Assembly (NCBI GenBank): GCA_021106775.1
Contig: JAIOTL010000399.1
Coordinates: 1-14,105, forward strand
Direction of reading: 5' to 3'
DNA length: 14,105 bases
Source: Planctomycetota bacterium
Lineage (GTDB): Bacteria > Planctomycetota > UBA8742 > SKZP01 > JAIOTL01
A program made the position numbers and the translations under genes. This document shows, one piece after another, positions 1 through 7,942 of the stretch; position 1 is the stretch's first letter; the number at the start of each line of letters is the position of its first letter. Under the pieces are notes generated by a model that made no database searches, was not told the DNA's origin, and saw only the letters and a program-made list of their open reading frames with translations.

Positions 1-2022
1 CCTTGGAAGACTTGATGTAACAGCAATTGTTCTGTCAGGTCTTTTCTGTCCGTTAAGTTTCAGGTTCACTCCAAGGATTCCGAAAAGATTCGCAGAAAGT
101 CGATGCATTGTCGTACCCTTGGAATCAGGTGTAATGTACTTCTCGTTTGATGAGAGGACAGGAATATGCGCCAAAATCGGGTAAGGCGAGATTTCCTTTA
201 CTTGAAGGTCTGTCTTGATTCTAGAATCCAGTACATCGGCGATGCGAGCGAAAATCAAGCCTAGAAGCACAGAAACAAAACCGATAAGAATTAGAATAAA
301 CTTCGAATCGCGTGGTGCAACCTTGTCTAATGAAGCAGTTTTTGACCACTGAAACAACTCAGGAATATTCGTTGATTTGAAGCTCACATTTTGAAGCATT
401 CTCATTAAAGTTGCATGTTGTTCTTTCTGAGCATCATAATCAATTTTTGCTCTATCAACTTCGGACAATCCTGCTTCATCCGCTAAAACACTTAGCTGAG
501 ACTTTATCGAGTCAATTTCACTCTGCAAAATCTCAATTTCTTTTTCTTTTTGCGTTCTTTCGGATTTCGCATCACTCAGATTCGAATATGTTAACTGCAA
601 ATAATATGTTCCATTATCAGGATTATAAATTTCATTTATATTTTTTGAGGCGTTCAATCTAAGCCAATCATTCGATTGTTTCTCAAGATTCGCAATAATA
701 CCGTCAATTCTCTTGATATCCGGACTGTCAATCTTCTTATCATAAAGTTGAATAGTTCTCTGTTGTTTCCAATGTCCTATCTTCTCAGTAAACGGATTCA
801 TAAGCAAGCGTAGTCGAGTTTCATGCTCATTTATGCTTCTATCAAAACTTGCAATTTCCGCTGTGCATTTCTTTTGCTCGTTACTTTTTTCGGCGATTTT
901 CCGAACAGCAGCAGCATATGTCGTGTCTCTGTCGAGAGGATACTTATCATATTCAACAGCAGGGACTTTTGTCTTTATTTCATTGTCATATTCTTGTTCT
1001 TTCTCACGCCAAGCAACCTTTGCATCCGCCATCGTTTGCTTTGCATCAGATGTCAAACTCTCAAGTATTGCAAGCTCGCGATGATTCTTTGTTACAACGA
1101 TTCTGTTATTTGCTGCAACAAATGCAGTCGGCATAAGGTTTGAAATATATACCGCGACCGCTTCATTGATATCAGTAACTGAAATCTTTAATAATCCAGA
1201 TGGTTTATCACCTTCAATCTTCATTGAACCAAGGACAGCGTTCTGATTTTCAAGAACGGTTGCCTTTAAATTCGTTTTTGGTTGGTCCGTGCGAACATCT
1301 GCACCCCAATAATTCAGAATGAGCTCTCTCATCTGCTGGGCTGGAATAATCAACGAATCTTTCGGTACAATTGATTTGATGTTCTTAATTGCTTCATCAT
1401 ACGAAAGCGGTTTTGCGGAAACCCAATCGAGAGCGAACCAAAATCTGTCACTTTCATTTATCTCAGCACCAAGAACCCCCCACTTATCTGTTCGTATGGC
1501 AGTTGGATCAATCTCGGATTCGCCAATTGCTTCACCTTCCAAAACATCCAGATACATTTTCCGTTCTTCAGCTGAAAGATTGGCAATACACTGCGTAATC
1601 TTCTGTGCAACATTGTATACATAATCAGATTGCATGTACGTTACATCACCCTGAATTGAACGCTGCAACGTCTCAAAAAGACCTGTACCCGAATATGCAT
1701 TATAACTTCTGTAACTCATGCTTTTTTTCAGAAGCGAACTATCCGCAGAATAATTCATCTGGTACGTCTGTAGCCAGACCAACAATCCCACGACAAAAAC
1801 AAGCACTGAAAAGAAAAATGCATGCCATTTATATCTGGACAATGATTCCAGATAATCTTTCAACCCAACATTCGATTCATATGTGCTATCCTGCAGCATC
1901 GGCATCGGTTGTGCTGCATTTTTTTGCACTTGGGTTTCAACGTTGATTTTTGAGTCTGCACTAGTTCCGCTTCGACTCCATCCACCAAGTTCGCTTACTC
2001 GAACTACATCGTTATTTTCCAT
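1..2022 (-). CDS. Wzz/GumC-type polysaccharide co-polymerase, probable tyrosine autokinase (partial)
   Basis: The frame is open from the start to the window edge with no stop, so the C-terminal part lies outside. A soluble N-terminal tail of about 65 residues precedes TM1 (about 68-86, rich in F, V and L). A periplasmic region of almost 490 residues with charged, coiled-coil-like stretches follows, then TM2 (about 575-594), reading VAPRDSK just before it and RIADVLDSRIKT just after it. This topology, and the DSRI(K) sequence after TM2, are typical of Wzz/GumC proteins that control export and length of capsule or exopolysaccharide. The last residues, TIAVTSSLPR, match the strand leading into the Walker A loop of BY-kinases (TSS.P.EGKS), so an attached cytoplasmic tyrosine kinase domain is expected but not seen. 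The start at 2022 has AAGGA ten bases upstream; an in-frame ATG at 2040 adds six residues but has only a weak Shine-Dalgarno. Family assignment is firm; the kinase part is inferred. Confidence 0.85.
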   Translation of the reverse strand, partial: MENNDVVRVSELGGWSRSGTSADSKINVETQVQKNAAQPMPMLQDSTYESNVGLKDYLESLSRYKWHAFFFSVLVFVVGLLVWLQTYQMNYSADSSLLKKSMSYRSYNAYSGTGLFETLQRSIQGDVTYMQSDYVYNVAQKITQCIANLSAEERKMYLDVLEGEAIGESEIDPTAIRTDKWGVLGAEINESDRFWFALDWVSAKPLSYDEAIKNIKSIVPKDSLIIPAQQMRELILNYWGADVRTDQPKTNLKATVLENQNAVLGSMKIEGDKPSGLLKISVTDINEAVAVYISNLMPTAFVAANNRIVVTKNHRELAILESLTSDAKQTMADAKVAWREKEQEYDNEIKTKVPAVEYDKYPLDRDTTYAAAVRKIAEKSNEQKKCTAEIASFDRSINEHETRLRLLMNPFTEKIGHWKQQRTIQLYDKKIDSPDIKRIDGIIANLEKQSNDWLRLNASKNINEIYNPDNGTYYLQLTYSNLSDAKSERTQKEKEIEILQSEIDSIKSQLSVLADEAGLSEVDRAKIDYDAQKEQHATLMRMLQNVSFKSTNIPELFQWSKTASLDKVAPRDSKFILILIGFVSVLLGLIFARIADVLDSRIKTDLQVKEISPYPILAHIPVLSSNEKYITPDSKGTTMHRLSANLFGILGVNLKLNGQKRPDRTIAVTSSLPR

Positions 2023-2057
2023 GGGTGTTATATCCTTCATCAAGAGTTTGCATTAAA

Positions 2058-2070
2058 TGTAATAATTACA
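2058..2070. promoter_or_regulatory. Possible operator: 13-base palindrome upstream of the polysaccharide gene
   Basis: TGTAAT-A-ATTACA has perfect six-base half-sites around a single central base. It lies 36-48 bases before the preferred start of the polysaccharide gene, next to a second TGT...ACA string (TGTTATACA, 2073-2081). The position suits a repressor site, but AT-rich DNA yields such palindromes by chance, so this is only a candidate. Confidence 0.3.
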
Positions 2071-2321
2071 ATGTTATACAAGTTATATTTTAAGCAAATT
2101 TTTTGTTAAAAATCAATATATTTTATCCATTCTTAGAACAAATCAATCGAACTTAAGATTCCTAAGTTGAACTCATATTACGTGATAATTGCGAAAACAA
2201 CAATGAAAATTAAAATCCGAGCATAAAACCTTTTTGATATTATCGGCAAACTGTGCATCATAATTTCACAAATTTACAAATTTTGCACAATTGAACATCA
2301 CTTTTTAATAAAAACTCGAAT

Positions 2322-2402
2322 CCAGCCTTGCTGGTTTAAGTTTTCAACACCCTCAGTTGGGCAAAAAATCTTGTGTCCTATTGCCAGCGTTGTCAAGAAA
2401 AG
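2322..2402 (-). repeat. Structured intergenic repeat, copy 1
   Basis: It shares its first 22 bases on the plus strand (CCAGCCTTGCTGGTTTAAGT plus TT) exactly with the element at 7943, and most of the next 40 bases. It contains a CCAGC-CTT-GCTGG hairpin and a second stem, GGCAA (2360-2364) with TTGCC (2381-2385). It starts about 15 bases after the stop codon of the minus-strand gene on its right and lies in the probable 3' untranslated region of that gene. I assign it to the minus strand only because both copies follow minus-strand genes; the true orientation is unknown. Confidence 0.75.
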
Positions 2403-2415
2403 CAGACTTGCCTGC
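2394..2415 (-). terminator. Weak possible intrinsic terminator after the 2418-5039 gene
   Basis: Reading on the minus strand, two bases after the stop codon, GCAGG-CAAG-TCTGC forms a five-pair stem (one G-T pair) followed by TTTTCTTG. The stem is short, so efficiency would be low. The same CTTTTCTT string follows the stop of the TPR gene at 8065-8057, so it may simply be part of the repeat family. Confidence 0.3.
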
Positions 2416-2417
2416 CA

Positions 2418-5039
2418 TCATTTTTTCGAGAAACAAAGCTCAATGGGTTTTGCAAAAATCCTGTTTACGATAAATCTGCTTGATTGTGCTTTCCAGCCTT
2501 CAAATTTTATCGAAGGGTACTTGTAAGAGTATTTATTCATTTTTATTCGATACCGTTCATTTGCCACATCACCGGGATTTCTGATGTCTATAATTTCAGA
2601 ATCAACTTCTTTGTCTCCAGAATCTTTAGTTTCATTATTAATATGCCAGTTTGTCCAACTGATGATAATCGTGTCACCTGATTCGATTCGATGCGAAACA
2701 TCAAGGAAATCGTATGCTTTATTCTGAATAAACAGCTTATTTTTCGACTCTTTGTTCGATTCTGCTCGAACTTGAGAAAACTTCCTTCCAGAAGCTAAAA
2801 GAACAACCAATGCTTCTTTAGGCATACGCATTTCATTGCGCGAATTTTGAAAAACTTTGAAATGATTATCATTTAACAGAGAGCGAGCAATATCCCGAAT
2901 ATTCTCATTGCTTATAATATCTTCGATTATGAGCTTACACGAACCATCAGTACTTGCTGTGCTTGGTTCTTCCCCATATCTATCGTATTCATCATTCTCC
3001 CATTCAGAAGATTTGTTTGAAACGATAGTATGTTCGGAGTTATCCGCAAAAATTACATCATGTTTTATATGATAAAAAAGGTCTGTGCTTTCTCCGGAGT
3101 TTATTCTTCCAGGAAATGTAACCACCTTCCCTTTCGAATACACAATGCACAAACCGTCTATTGGATATTTGTTATTGTTCTTAATCCGAATCCGCTTAAC
3201 TACCTGCACATCTCTGCCAACGGTAAACTGGAATTTTTCGTCAGAATACGTGTTTGAGTTCAAATCAAAAAATCCAAAAGTATCAATGTACTCGATTTTC
3301 AAGCCCTTTTTAGTGTCGCTATTCATAAGCGATTGAGCTTGTATGTCTCGGATGACCCAGCGAGGTAGAATCACTGATTTGATGAATGCTCCCTGATGCT
3401 TTAATTCATCTGAATCTGCAGGTTGGGCAATTGAAAACTCAGTATCAGCATCATAACTTTGATTCTTCTGATAGTTGTTGCCTCTGATAAATCTGTTATC
3501 ATTGTTCTCAATTAGTCTTTCAAGTCTGGTAACTCCGGAATTCTCGTTGTCGTGAAACACAGTATAACTTTGGTTTTGCTGTGAAAATACACCGGCAAAC
3601 TCATTAAATCGTGTAATTTCACCTCCTAAACCACTATCAGCAACAACAATTTCACGCATACTCATATCACCACCGCGATATGTTTCGCCGATTCTGTCCG
3701 CGATTATCGAAAAAGCAACAACCCAAATCAGCACAGAAAACCAAGTCCAATGCAGTATCGACATCACTCGTAAAAGCAGGAAATCAACAAATGCAACCAC
3801 AAGCATATAAATTCCGATAAATAATGCGATGATGCCGAATCGTATCGGTTTCGCCTGCAAAATGTTGTTTATCGAGTTGCCCATGGCTTTCTGGACATCT
3901 ACAACTTCTGATCCCCCAGAAACATTGACAAACACAGGTTGGATGAACTGCTTGTATAAATATCCATTAAGCTGATAATCAAGCGTATTTCGCATATCCA
4001 TTAAAACCGTTACAATTCTACCTGCACCAACCCAGCGTGTGTTTACGATTGGAATTAAATGTTTCTTTGATTTTTCATTTCTGTTATTTCGTGCCCAGAA
4101 TGATGTTACAGTATTTTCCGGGTCTTCAATTTCAGCATCGATGCATTGGAGAGTTGCGCCAAGATTGAACCAGCGTTTCTCTATGTCATAAAATCTGTAT
4201 ATTTCCTGTGCAGTTTCGTTCACAGTTTCAAGTGTTTTGAGTCTTACACCTGATAGTTTGACAATTGGAAGACTTTTATATTCCTCGACCTTTTCCGACA
4301 TAATCAGCATGAGTGTTCCGCCTGCATGCACCCAGTCTTCAAGAGCCTTGTCACGCCCGCCGAATTGCAGCTTCTTTATTTCAGGATTATTCAGGATGAT
4401 AACCTTGATACCGCTTAAAGCAAGCCAGTTTGTCGGAATATCCTCCATTCTACGGTTTACGAAATCGAATTCTTTCGCATTAAAATCATATTGCTCAACT
4501 GCTAATCGAATAAATCTTAAGGAACTTCCGGCATTTACTGTGAGAATTTGTTCTTCATTCTGTGAAAGCAGGTTGACAGCTAAATTGATTTCCTCTCTTA
4601 CAAGCCATTTCCCAACCCATATCTTCTTATTGTTACGTTTAACCTGTTTGTAGCGTTTATTATAATATTTCATCAGATTTCTGCTTGTTTTCGCATCATC
4701 AACCAAAATGAGATATTGCAGCCCGATAATATCTTTTACTGGTGGACATAAGAACTCGAGTTTTATGGGGATAGAACGTTCTCCGCTGTCTAAAGTAACG
4801 CTTTGTTTCATGATTAACGTAGGCTGATCAGTTATTTTGCGGATAACAGTAACAAGAGCTTCAATCCTTTGTGGGTAATGGTTTGTCAGCGTTACGTTGA
4901 GATTGTGCCAGTAATGTATTTTTACTGTATTGCCGAAGCCGACCTCACATTTGGCATCAACACGCTCACCTTCTGCAAACGTCTGTGAACAAAGACAAAT
5001 CAGAAGAATCAAAGTCAGTAAACATATTTGCAATTTCAT
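2418..5039 (-). CDS. Large signal-peptide-bearing membrane protein with GATase1-like segment
   Basis: This is an 873-residue protein of unknown exact function. Residues 1-22 form a Sec signal peptide with a likely cut after TFA. Residues 23-160 look like a beta-sandwich. Residues about 165-250 resemble a GATase1-like fold, with predicted strand KVIILNNPE and the helix-turn WVHAGGTLMLI at 236-246. Two helices follow at about 401-423 and 432-448, reading YMLVVAFVDFLLLR...HWTWFSVL. This pair closely recalls the 'YxLLxGPxDYLLLRRL..xEWTW' hairpin of large proteins encoded beside MoxR ATPase/DUF58/VWA clusters. The remaining 425 residues are probably extracytoplasmic and match nothing I know. No MoxR or DUF58 gene is next to it in this window. 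The start follows a weak GAGA and is the only Met before the signal peptide. An envelope role is a good inference; the pathway is not known. Confidence 0.75.
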   Translation of the reverse strand: MKLQICLLTLILLICLCSQTFAEGERVDAKCEVGFGNTVKIHYWHNLNVTLTNHYPQRIEALVTVIRKITDQPTLIMKQSVTLDSGERSIPIKLEFLCPPVKDIIGLQYLILVDDAKTSRNLMKYYNKRYKQVKRNNKKIWVGKWLVREEINLAVNLLSQNEEQILTVNAGSSLRFIRLAVEQYDFNAKEFDFVNRRMEDIPTNWLALSGIKVIILNNPEIKKLQFGGRDKALEDWVHAGGTLMLIMSEKVEEYKSLPIVKLSGVRLKTLETVNETAQEIYRFYDIEKRWFNLGATLQCIDAEIEDPENTVTSFWARNNRNEKSKKHLIPIVNTRWVGAGRIVTVLMDMRNTLDYQLNGYLYKQFIQPVFVNVSGGSEVVDVQKAMGNSINNILQAKPIRFGIIALFIGIYMLVVAFVDFLLLRVMSILHWTWFSVLIWVVAFSIIADRIGETYRGGDMSMREIVVADSGLGGEITRFNEFAGVFSQQNQSYTVFHDNENSGVTRLERLIENNDNRFIRGNNYQKNQSYDADTEFSIAQPADSDELKHQGAFIKSVILPRWVIRDIQAQSLMNSDTKKGLKIEYIDTFGFFDLNSNTYSDEKFQFTVGRDVQVVKRIRIKNNNKYPIDGLCIVYSKGKVVTFPGRINSGESTDLFYHIKHDVIFADNSEHTIVSNKSSEWENDEYDRYGEEPSTASTDGSCKLIIEDIISNENIRDIARSLLNDNHFKVFQNSRNEMRMPKEALVVLLASGRKFSQVRAESNKESKNKLFIQNKAYDFLDVSHRIESGDTIIISWTNWHINNETKDSGDKEVDSEIIDIRNPGDVANERYRIKMNKYSYKYPSIKFEGWKAQSSRFIVNRIFAKPIELCFSKK

Positions 5040-5064
5040 AGTTTATCTCTAGAATTCAAGAATA

Positions 5065-5070
5065 ATTATC
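5065..5070 (-). promoter_or_regulatory. Possible extended -10 promoter for the 2418-5039 gene
   Basis: On the minus strand TGTGATAAT (TG-n plus GATAAT) lies 26-31 bases before the start codon, which would give a leader of about 20 bases. A perfect TTGACA (5098-5093) is also present, but 22 bases upstream of the hexamer, too far for an ordinary sigma-70 pair. Confidence 0.4.
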
Positions 5071-5114
5071 ACAAAACTATAACATAGTACTGTGTCAAGC
5101 AAATTTCGAAGGGT

Positions 5115-5201
5115 TGTCATTCCCGTGAAAACGGGAATCCAGACTGATACAATATTATATTCTAACTTCTTCTGGATTCCCAATCAAGTTGGGAATGACA
5201 G
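5115..5201. repeat. Pair of inverted REP/dRS3-like palindromes
   Basis: The left unit (5115-5142) reads TGTC-ATTCCC-GTGAAAAC-GGGAAT-CCAG. The right unit (5172-5201) is the same in reverse orientation, CTGG-ATTCCC-AATCAAGTT-GGGAAT-GACA(G). Each can form its own hairpin with a stem of seven or eight pairs, and the two can also pair with each other over 29 bases of spacer. The core fits the ATTCCC-N8-GGGAAT formula of neisserial dRS3 (nine bases in the right unit) and similar intergenic palindromes found in many bacteria. It lies 3' of the MFS gene, where the right hairpin could also act as a terminator for it. The arrangement suggests a BIME- or MITE-like mobile repeat. Confidence 0.8.
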
Positions 5202-5273
5202 TTTTTTTGCACTCTTTACAGCTTTCTTGACAAAGCAATAGCCTTATGTAAATCACAATTGCACAAAATGATA

Positions 5274-6587
5274 TTACGCAGCATTCGAATGCCGTTTTTT
5301 CTGCTTCTGGTGATACTGCACAAATAACAATGAAGCCAATATAAAGAGTATTGCAGAGATTAAAAACATCAAACGTGAGGTGATTCCTGGAAGCGTAATC
5401 ATCTGAGCACCAAGCACCGGGAATGTCAAACCTCTGATTCCGACCATGAGAAGATGTGCGCCAGCATATGCTGAAGCGTCCTTTTTCTTTGAATCTGCGA
5501 AATAAATTGATGTCAGATTCCAAAGCAAGTGAATAAATATCATCCCAAAGCTCCAGATTCCAATCGCGATGTACACAAAAGACTTAACACCTGAGGGTGC
5601 AAAGAAGAAAGATAGGGTAAATGCTGCGAGTATCGTGCATGCAATTGAGCCTGATATAAACGGATTTAATCTGCTGTTAACCCTTGAAATCATAGGCAGA
5701 AACACGATGAAAATTAATCCGTTTACTAATCCGAATAATATGCCAACGTCGTCAAAGTGAAAATCATATTCCTCAACTATATAATTAATCATGATGGGGA
5801 AAATTGATAGAAATGCCATGCCGTAAATAAAAAAACGCCATTGAAACGCCCAAAAGTCTCTGTCCTCGCGAAAAAGTTTGAAAGTTCGTACGAAAGGTTT
5901 TCCGAAGATGCTGTAAAATGTTAGCTTGGTATGTTTTTGAATATATTGCTCATTTACCCGATTCGAGATTTCAGAAGCAGCCAAAATTAAATACGCTGCC
6001 ATACCCGAAAATATCCAAATTACAATCATATTCCGATAACTTGAAGCGTTGTGAAGCATGACGTAGCCGGCAACAAACGCTGTCAGCATAGATATTATAC
6101 GTGCATAACGCTCAGCATATCCGAAGTATGCGTTGCGAATTTTCGTGTGCAAATATGCATTTTGATAAAAGCTGCTTAAAGTCGGCATCACCGCACCTAC
6201 ACTAAAACATTGCACCCCGTAGCCGATTAAAAAATACGTCGGACTGCTTTTAAGCAGGACAATACCGAGACCAGCATATCCGATTGCTCCGAAAATCAAG
6301 AATTTACGTTTATTCCTGCCTTCAAGATATGTTCCTGTAAAAACACCAAGAATCAACCCGCCTGTCATGAAACTTGTCGAAATGGCAATATGGGTCAAAC
6401 TCCCACCTAAAATAATCTTCAAAATGTACTGATTATGCTGATTCATCCCCATTGCAATTCCATTGAAAAATGCGAACCAGAAATGAAATCCCCATGCATA
6501 GTTTGCTACATGAACTAGCTTGTGATGTCTTTCTGACAGGTTTCTCAGCACGCTTTTTGACGGATTCTTCACAAGATGTGTTTTCAA
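5274..6587 (-). CDS. Major facilitator superfamily (MFS) transporter
   Basis: This 437-residue protein has about twelve hydrophobic helices in two halves joined by a charged central loop (about residues 205-240), the usual MFS size and shape. The loop after the second helix reads GVFTGTYLEGRNKRK (81-95), a good match to MFS motif A, with Glu where Asp is common. Substrate is unknown; nothing in the sequence points to drug, sugar or ion. The likely start is TTG at 6587: no ATG occurs in frame between the upstream stop and codon 46, and starting there would remove the first helix (YAWGFHFWFAFFNG). The Shine-Dalgarno is weak (AGAAAG). The gene begins 32 bases after the CNNM gene ends, so the two are probably cotranscribed. 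The C-terminus is short and basic (HQKQKKRH). The family is certain, the start moderately so. Confidence 0.85.
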   Translation of the reverse strand: MKTHLVKNPSKSVLRNLSERHHKLVHVANYAWGFHFWFAFFNGIAMGMNQHNQYILKIILGGSLTHIAISTSFMTGGLILGVFTGTYLEGRNKRKFLIFGAIGYAGLGIVLLKSSPTYFLIGYGVQCFSVGAVMPTLSSFYQNAYLHTKIRNAYFGYAERYARIISMLTAFVAGYVMLHNASSYRNMIVIWIFSGMAAYLILAASEISNRVNEQYIQKHTKLTFYSIFGKPFVRTFKLFREDRDFWAFQWRFFIYGMAFLSIFPIMINYIVEEYDFHFDDVGILFGLVNGLIFIVFLPMISRVNSRLNPFISGSIACTILAAFTLSFFFAPSGVKSFVYIAIGIWSFGMIFIHLLWNLTSIYFADSKKKDASAYAGAHLLMVGIRGLTFPVLGAQMITLPGITSRLMFLISAILFILASLLFVQYHQKQKKRHSNAA

Positions 6588-6619
6588 TTGTATAATTTCG
6601 CTTTCTGCGTTTTTGATTG

Positions 6620-7921
6620 TTAATCCGACTCGGTTTCATCCGCTTTTATAGCAGGCAGTTTCTTGATTGAAACAATTTTTACTTTGTTCCGAGTCATCTG
6701 CTCAACTTTAAGCTGATATCCTGACACCTCAGCAATAGAACCTATTTCAGGCTTTTTTCCGATTTTATGCCAAACAATTCCAGCAATTGTGTCAATATCA
6801 ACATCATCCTTATCAATTTTTATTCCGCATAAATCTTCAAGTTCAGAAAATGTTATATTTCCTTTTACCTTGAACTCATGTGAACCCATCTCACCTTTGA
6901 GAACCTTTCTAACCTTAACTTCATTCTCATCGATAATATCACCGACAATTTCTTCAACAATATCCTCAGCGGTAACAATTCCGATAACTGCGCCGTATTC
7001 GTCAACAATTATTGCAAAAGGAATCTCTCTGGTCTGCATCTGGCGAAGCACGAATAGCAAAGAGCTATATTTCGATACAAAAATTATGTCAGTTTTATAC
7101 TTTTCAAAATCGATTGTGCTGGTTCTGTCGTCAAAATAATTGACAAGATTGATGGAATTGAACACCCCAACAATATTGTCTCGATTGCCGTCGCATACCG
7201 GAAAGCGAGTAAATTTGTATTTTTTCACGAGTTCGATGATTTCTTCAACAGTCGAATCTTTCATGATGAAAACCACTTCCTCCCGATGAATCATAATCTC
7301 ATCAATCTGCCTTGACGAGAATTCGATGATATTTGAAATCATATCGACGTGGGAAGCTTCAAAAATGCGGTTTTCGTGCAGCACAGTGCGCAAAGCACGG
7401 ATGTCATCAAGGGTAAGCGAGTTAATGCTTTCCGATTGCTTTGATCTCGTGAATATTTTTGTTAATAGTGAAAACGTAATTACAATCGGATATAAAACAA
7501 GGTTGAGAAATCTCAAGATGTAAATTCCAAATAATGCAACTTTCTCAGGTTTGTAAATTGCGAAACTTTTCGGGGTTATCTCCCCAAATATCAACAAAAA
7601 TACAGTTGTTACAATTGTTGCGACTATAACAATATAACCGGTATTTGTTACACCCGAATCTTCAAGAATTACACTGACGATTACCGTTGCAAGCGACGCA
7701 GCTGCCACATTTGCGATGTTATTCCCAATTAAAATCGTACTGATGAGTTCCTGAGGTTTGCGCATCAGTTTTTTCAGGAGTTTTGCTCGTTTGTTTTTGT
7801 TGTCGATAAGTCGTTGCAGACGTAATTTCGGGATTGCAAGAACCGCGGTTTCTGATGCCGAGAAAAAAGCGGATATAAGCAGAAATATGAAAAACAAAAC
7901 TATTTCAGTGTTTACAGACAT
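6620..7921 (-). CDS. CNNM/CBS/CorC-domain protein (HlyC/CorC family), probable Mg/Co transporter
   Basis: This 433-residue protein has the full layout of the family. An N-terminal CNNM (DUF21) membrane domain (about 1-190) carries FFSASETA (19-26), GNNIANVAAASLAT (66-79) and GEITPKSFA (113-121). A tandem CBS pair follows (about 205-330, ending VDEYGAVIGIVTAEDIVEEIVGDI), then a C-terminal CorC/HlyC-associated domain (about 345-425). Members are annotated as hemolysin-like or CorB/CorC; bacterial homologues move Mg2+, often coupled to Na+, with nucleotide binding to the CBS pair. It is probably an inner-membrane divalent-cation efflux protein; which metal is not decided by sequence. The start has AAAGG thirteen bases upstream, rather far. 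The upstream gap contains copy 2 of the structured repeat, and the MFS gene follows closely, so the two may share a transcript. Confidence 0.92.
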   Translation of the reverse strand: MSVNTEIVLFFIFLLISAFFSASETAVLAIPKLRLQRLIDNKNKRAKLLKKLMRKPQELISTILIGNNIANVAAASLATVIVSVILEDSGVTNTGYIVIVATIVTTVFLLIFGEITPKSFAIYKPEKVALFGIYILRFLNLVLYPIVITFSLLTKIFTRSKQSESINSLTLDDIRALRTVLHENRIFEASHVDMISNIIEFSSRQIDEIMIHREEVVFIMKDSTVEEIIELVKKYKFTRFPVCDGNRDNIVGVFNSINLVNYFDDRTSTIDFEKYKTDIIFVSKYSSLLFVLRQMQTREIPFAIIVDEYGAVIGIVTAEDIVEEIVGDIIDENEVKVRKVLKGEMGSHEFKVKGNITFSELEDLCGIKIDKDDVDIDTIAGIVWHKIGKKPEIGSIAEVSGYQLKVEQMTRNKVKIVSIKKLPAIKADETESD

Positions 7922-7942
7922 TGAATTGTATTAACCTTTCAC

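Larger units (their letters stand above)
2041..2417. other. Intergenic region without a gene
   Basis: These 377 bases are very AT-rich and show no convincing coding frame on either strand. They hold a short TGTAAT-A-ATTACA palindrome near the left gene, a weak hairpin (AACTTA/TAAGTT, 2150-2168), and copy 1 of the structured repeat at the right end. No clear promoter with both hexamers was found for the polysaccharide gene; TATAAC reading leftwards near 2073-2078 is the best but weak -10 candidate. Confidence 0.7.

Noticed and set aside
411..1946. Several plus-strand open frames in the left part of the window
   Set aside because: They lie opposite the long polysaccharide-protein frame, have low-complexity or erratic composition and lack ribosome binding sites.
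5155..5523. Minus-strand open frame of 122 codons at the end of the MFS gene
   Set aside because: It overlaps the MFS gene in another frame and reads through the palindromic repeat (IPNLIGNPE is the repeat translated). It has no family features.
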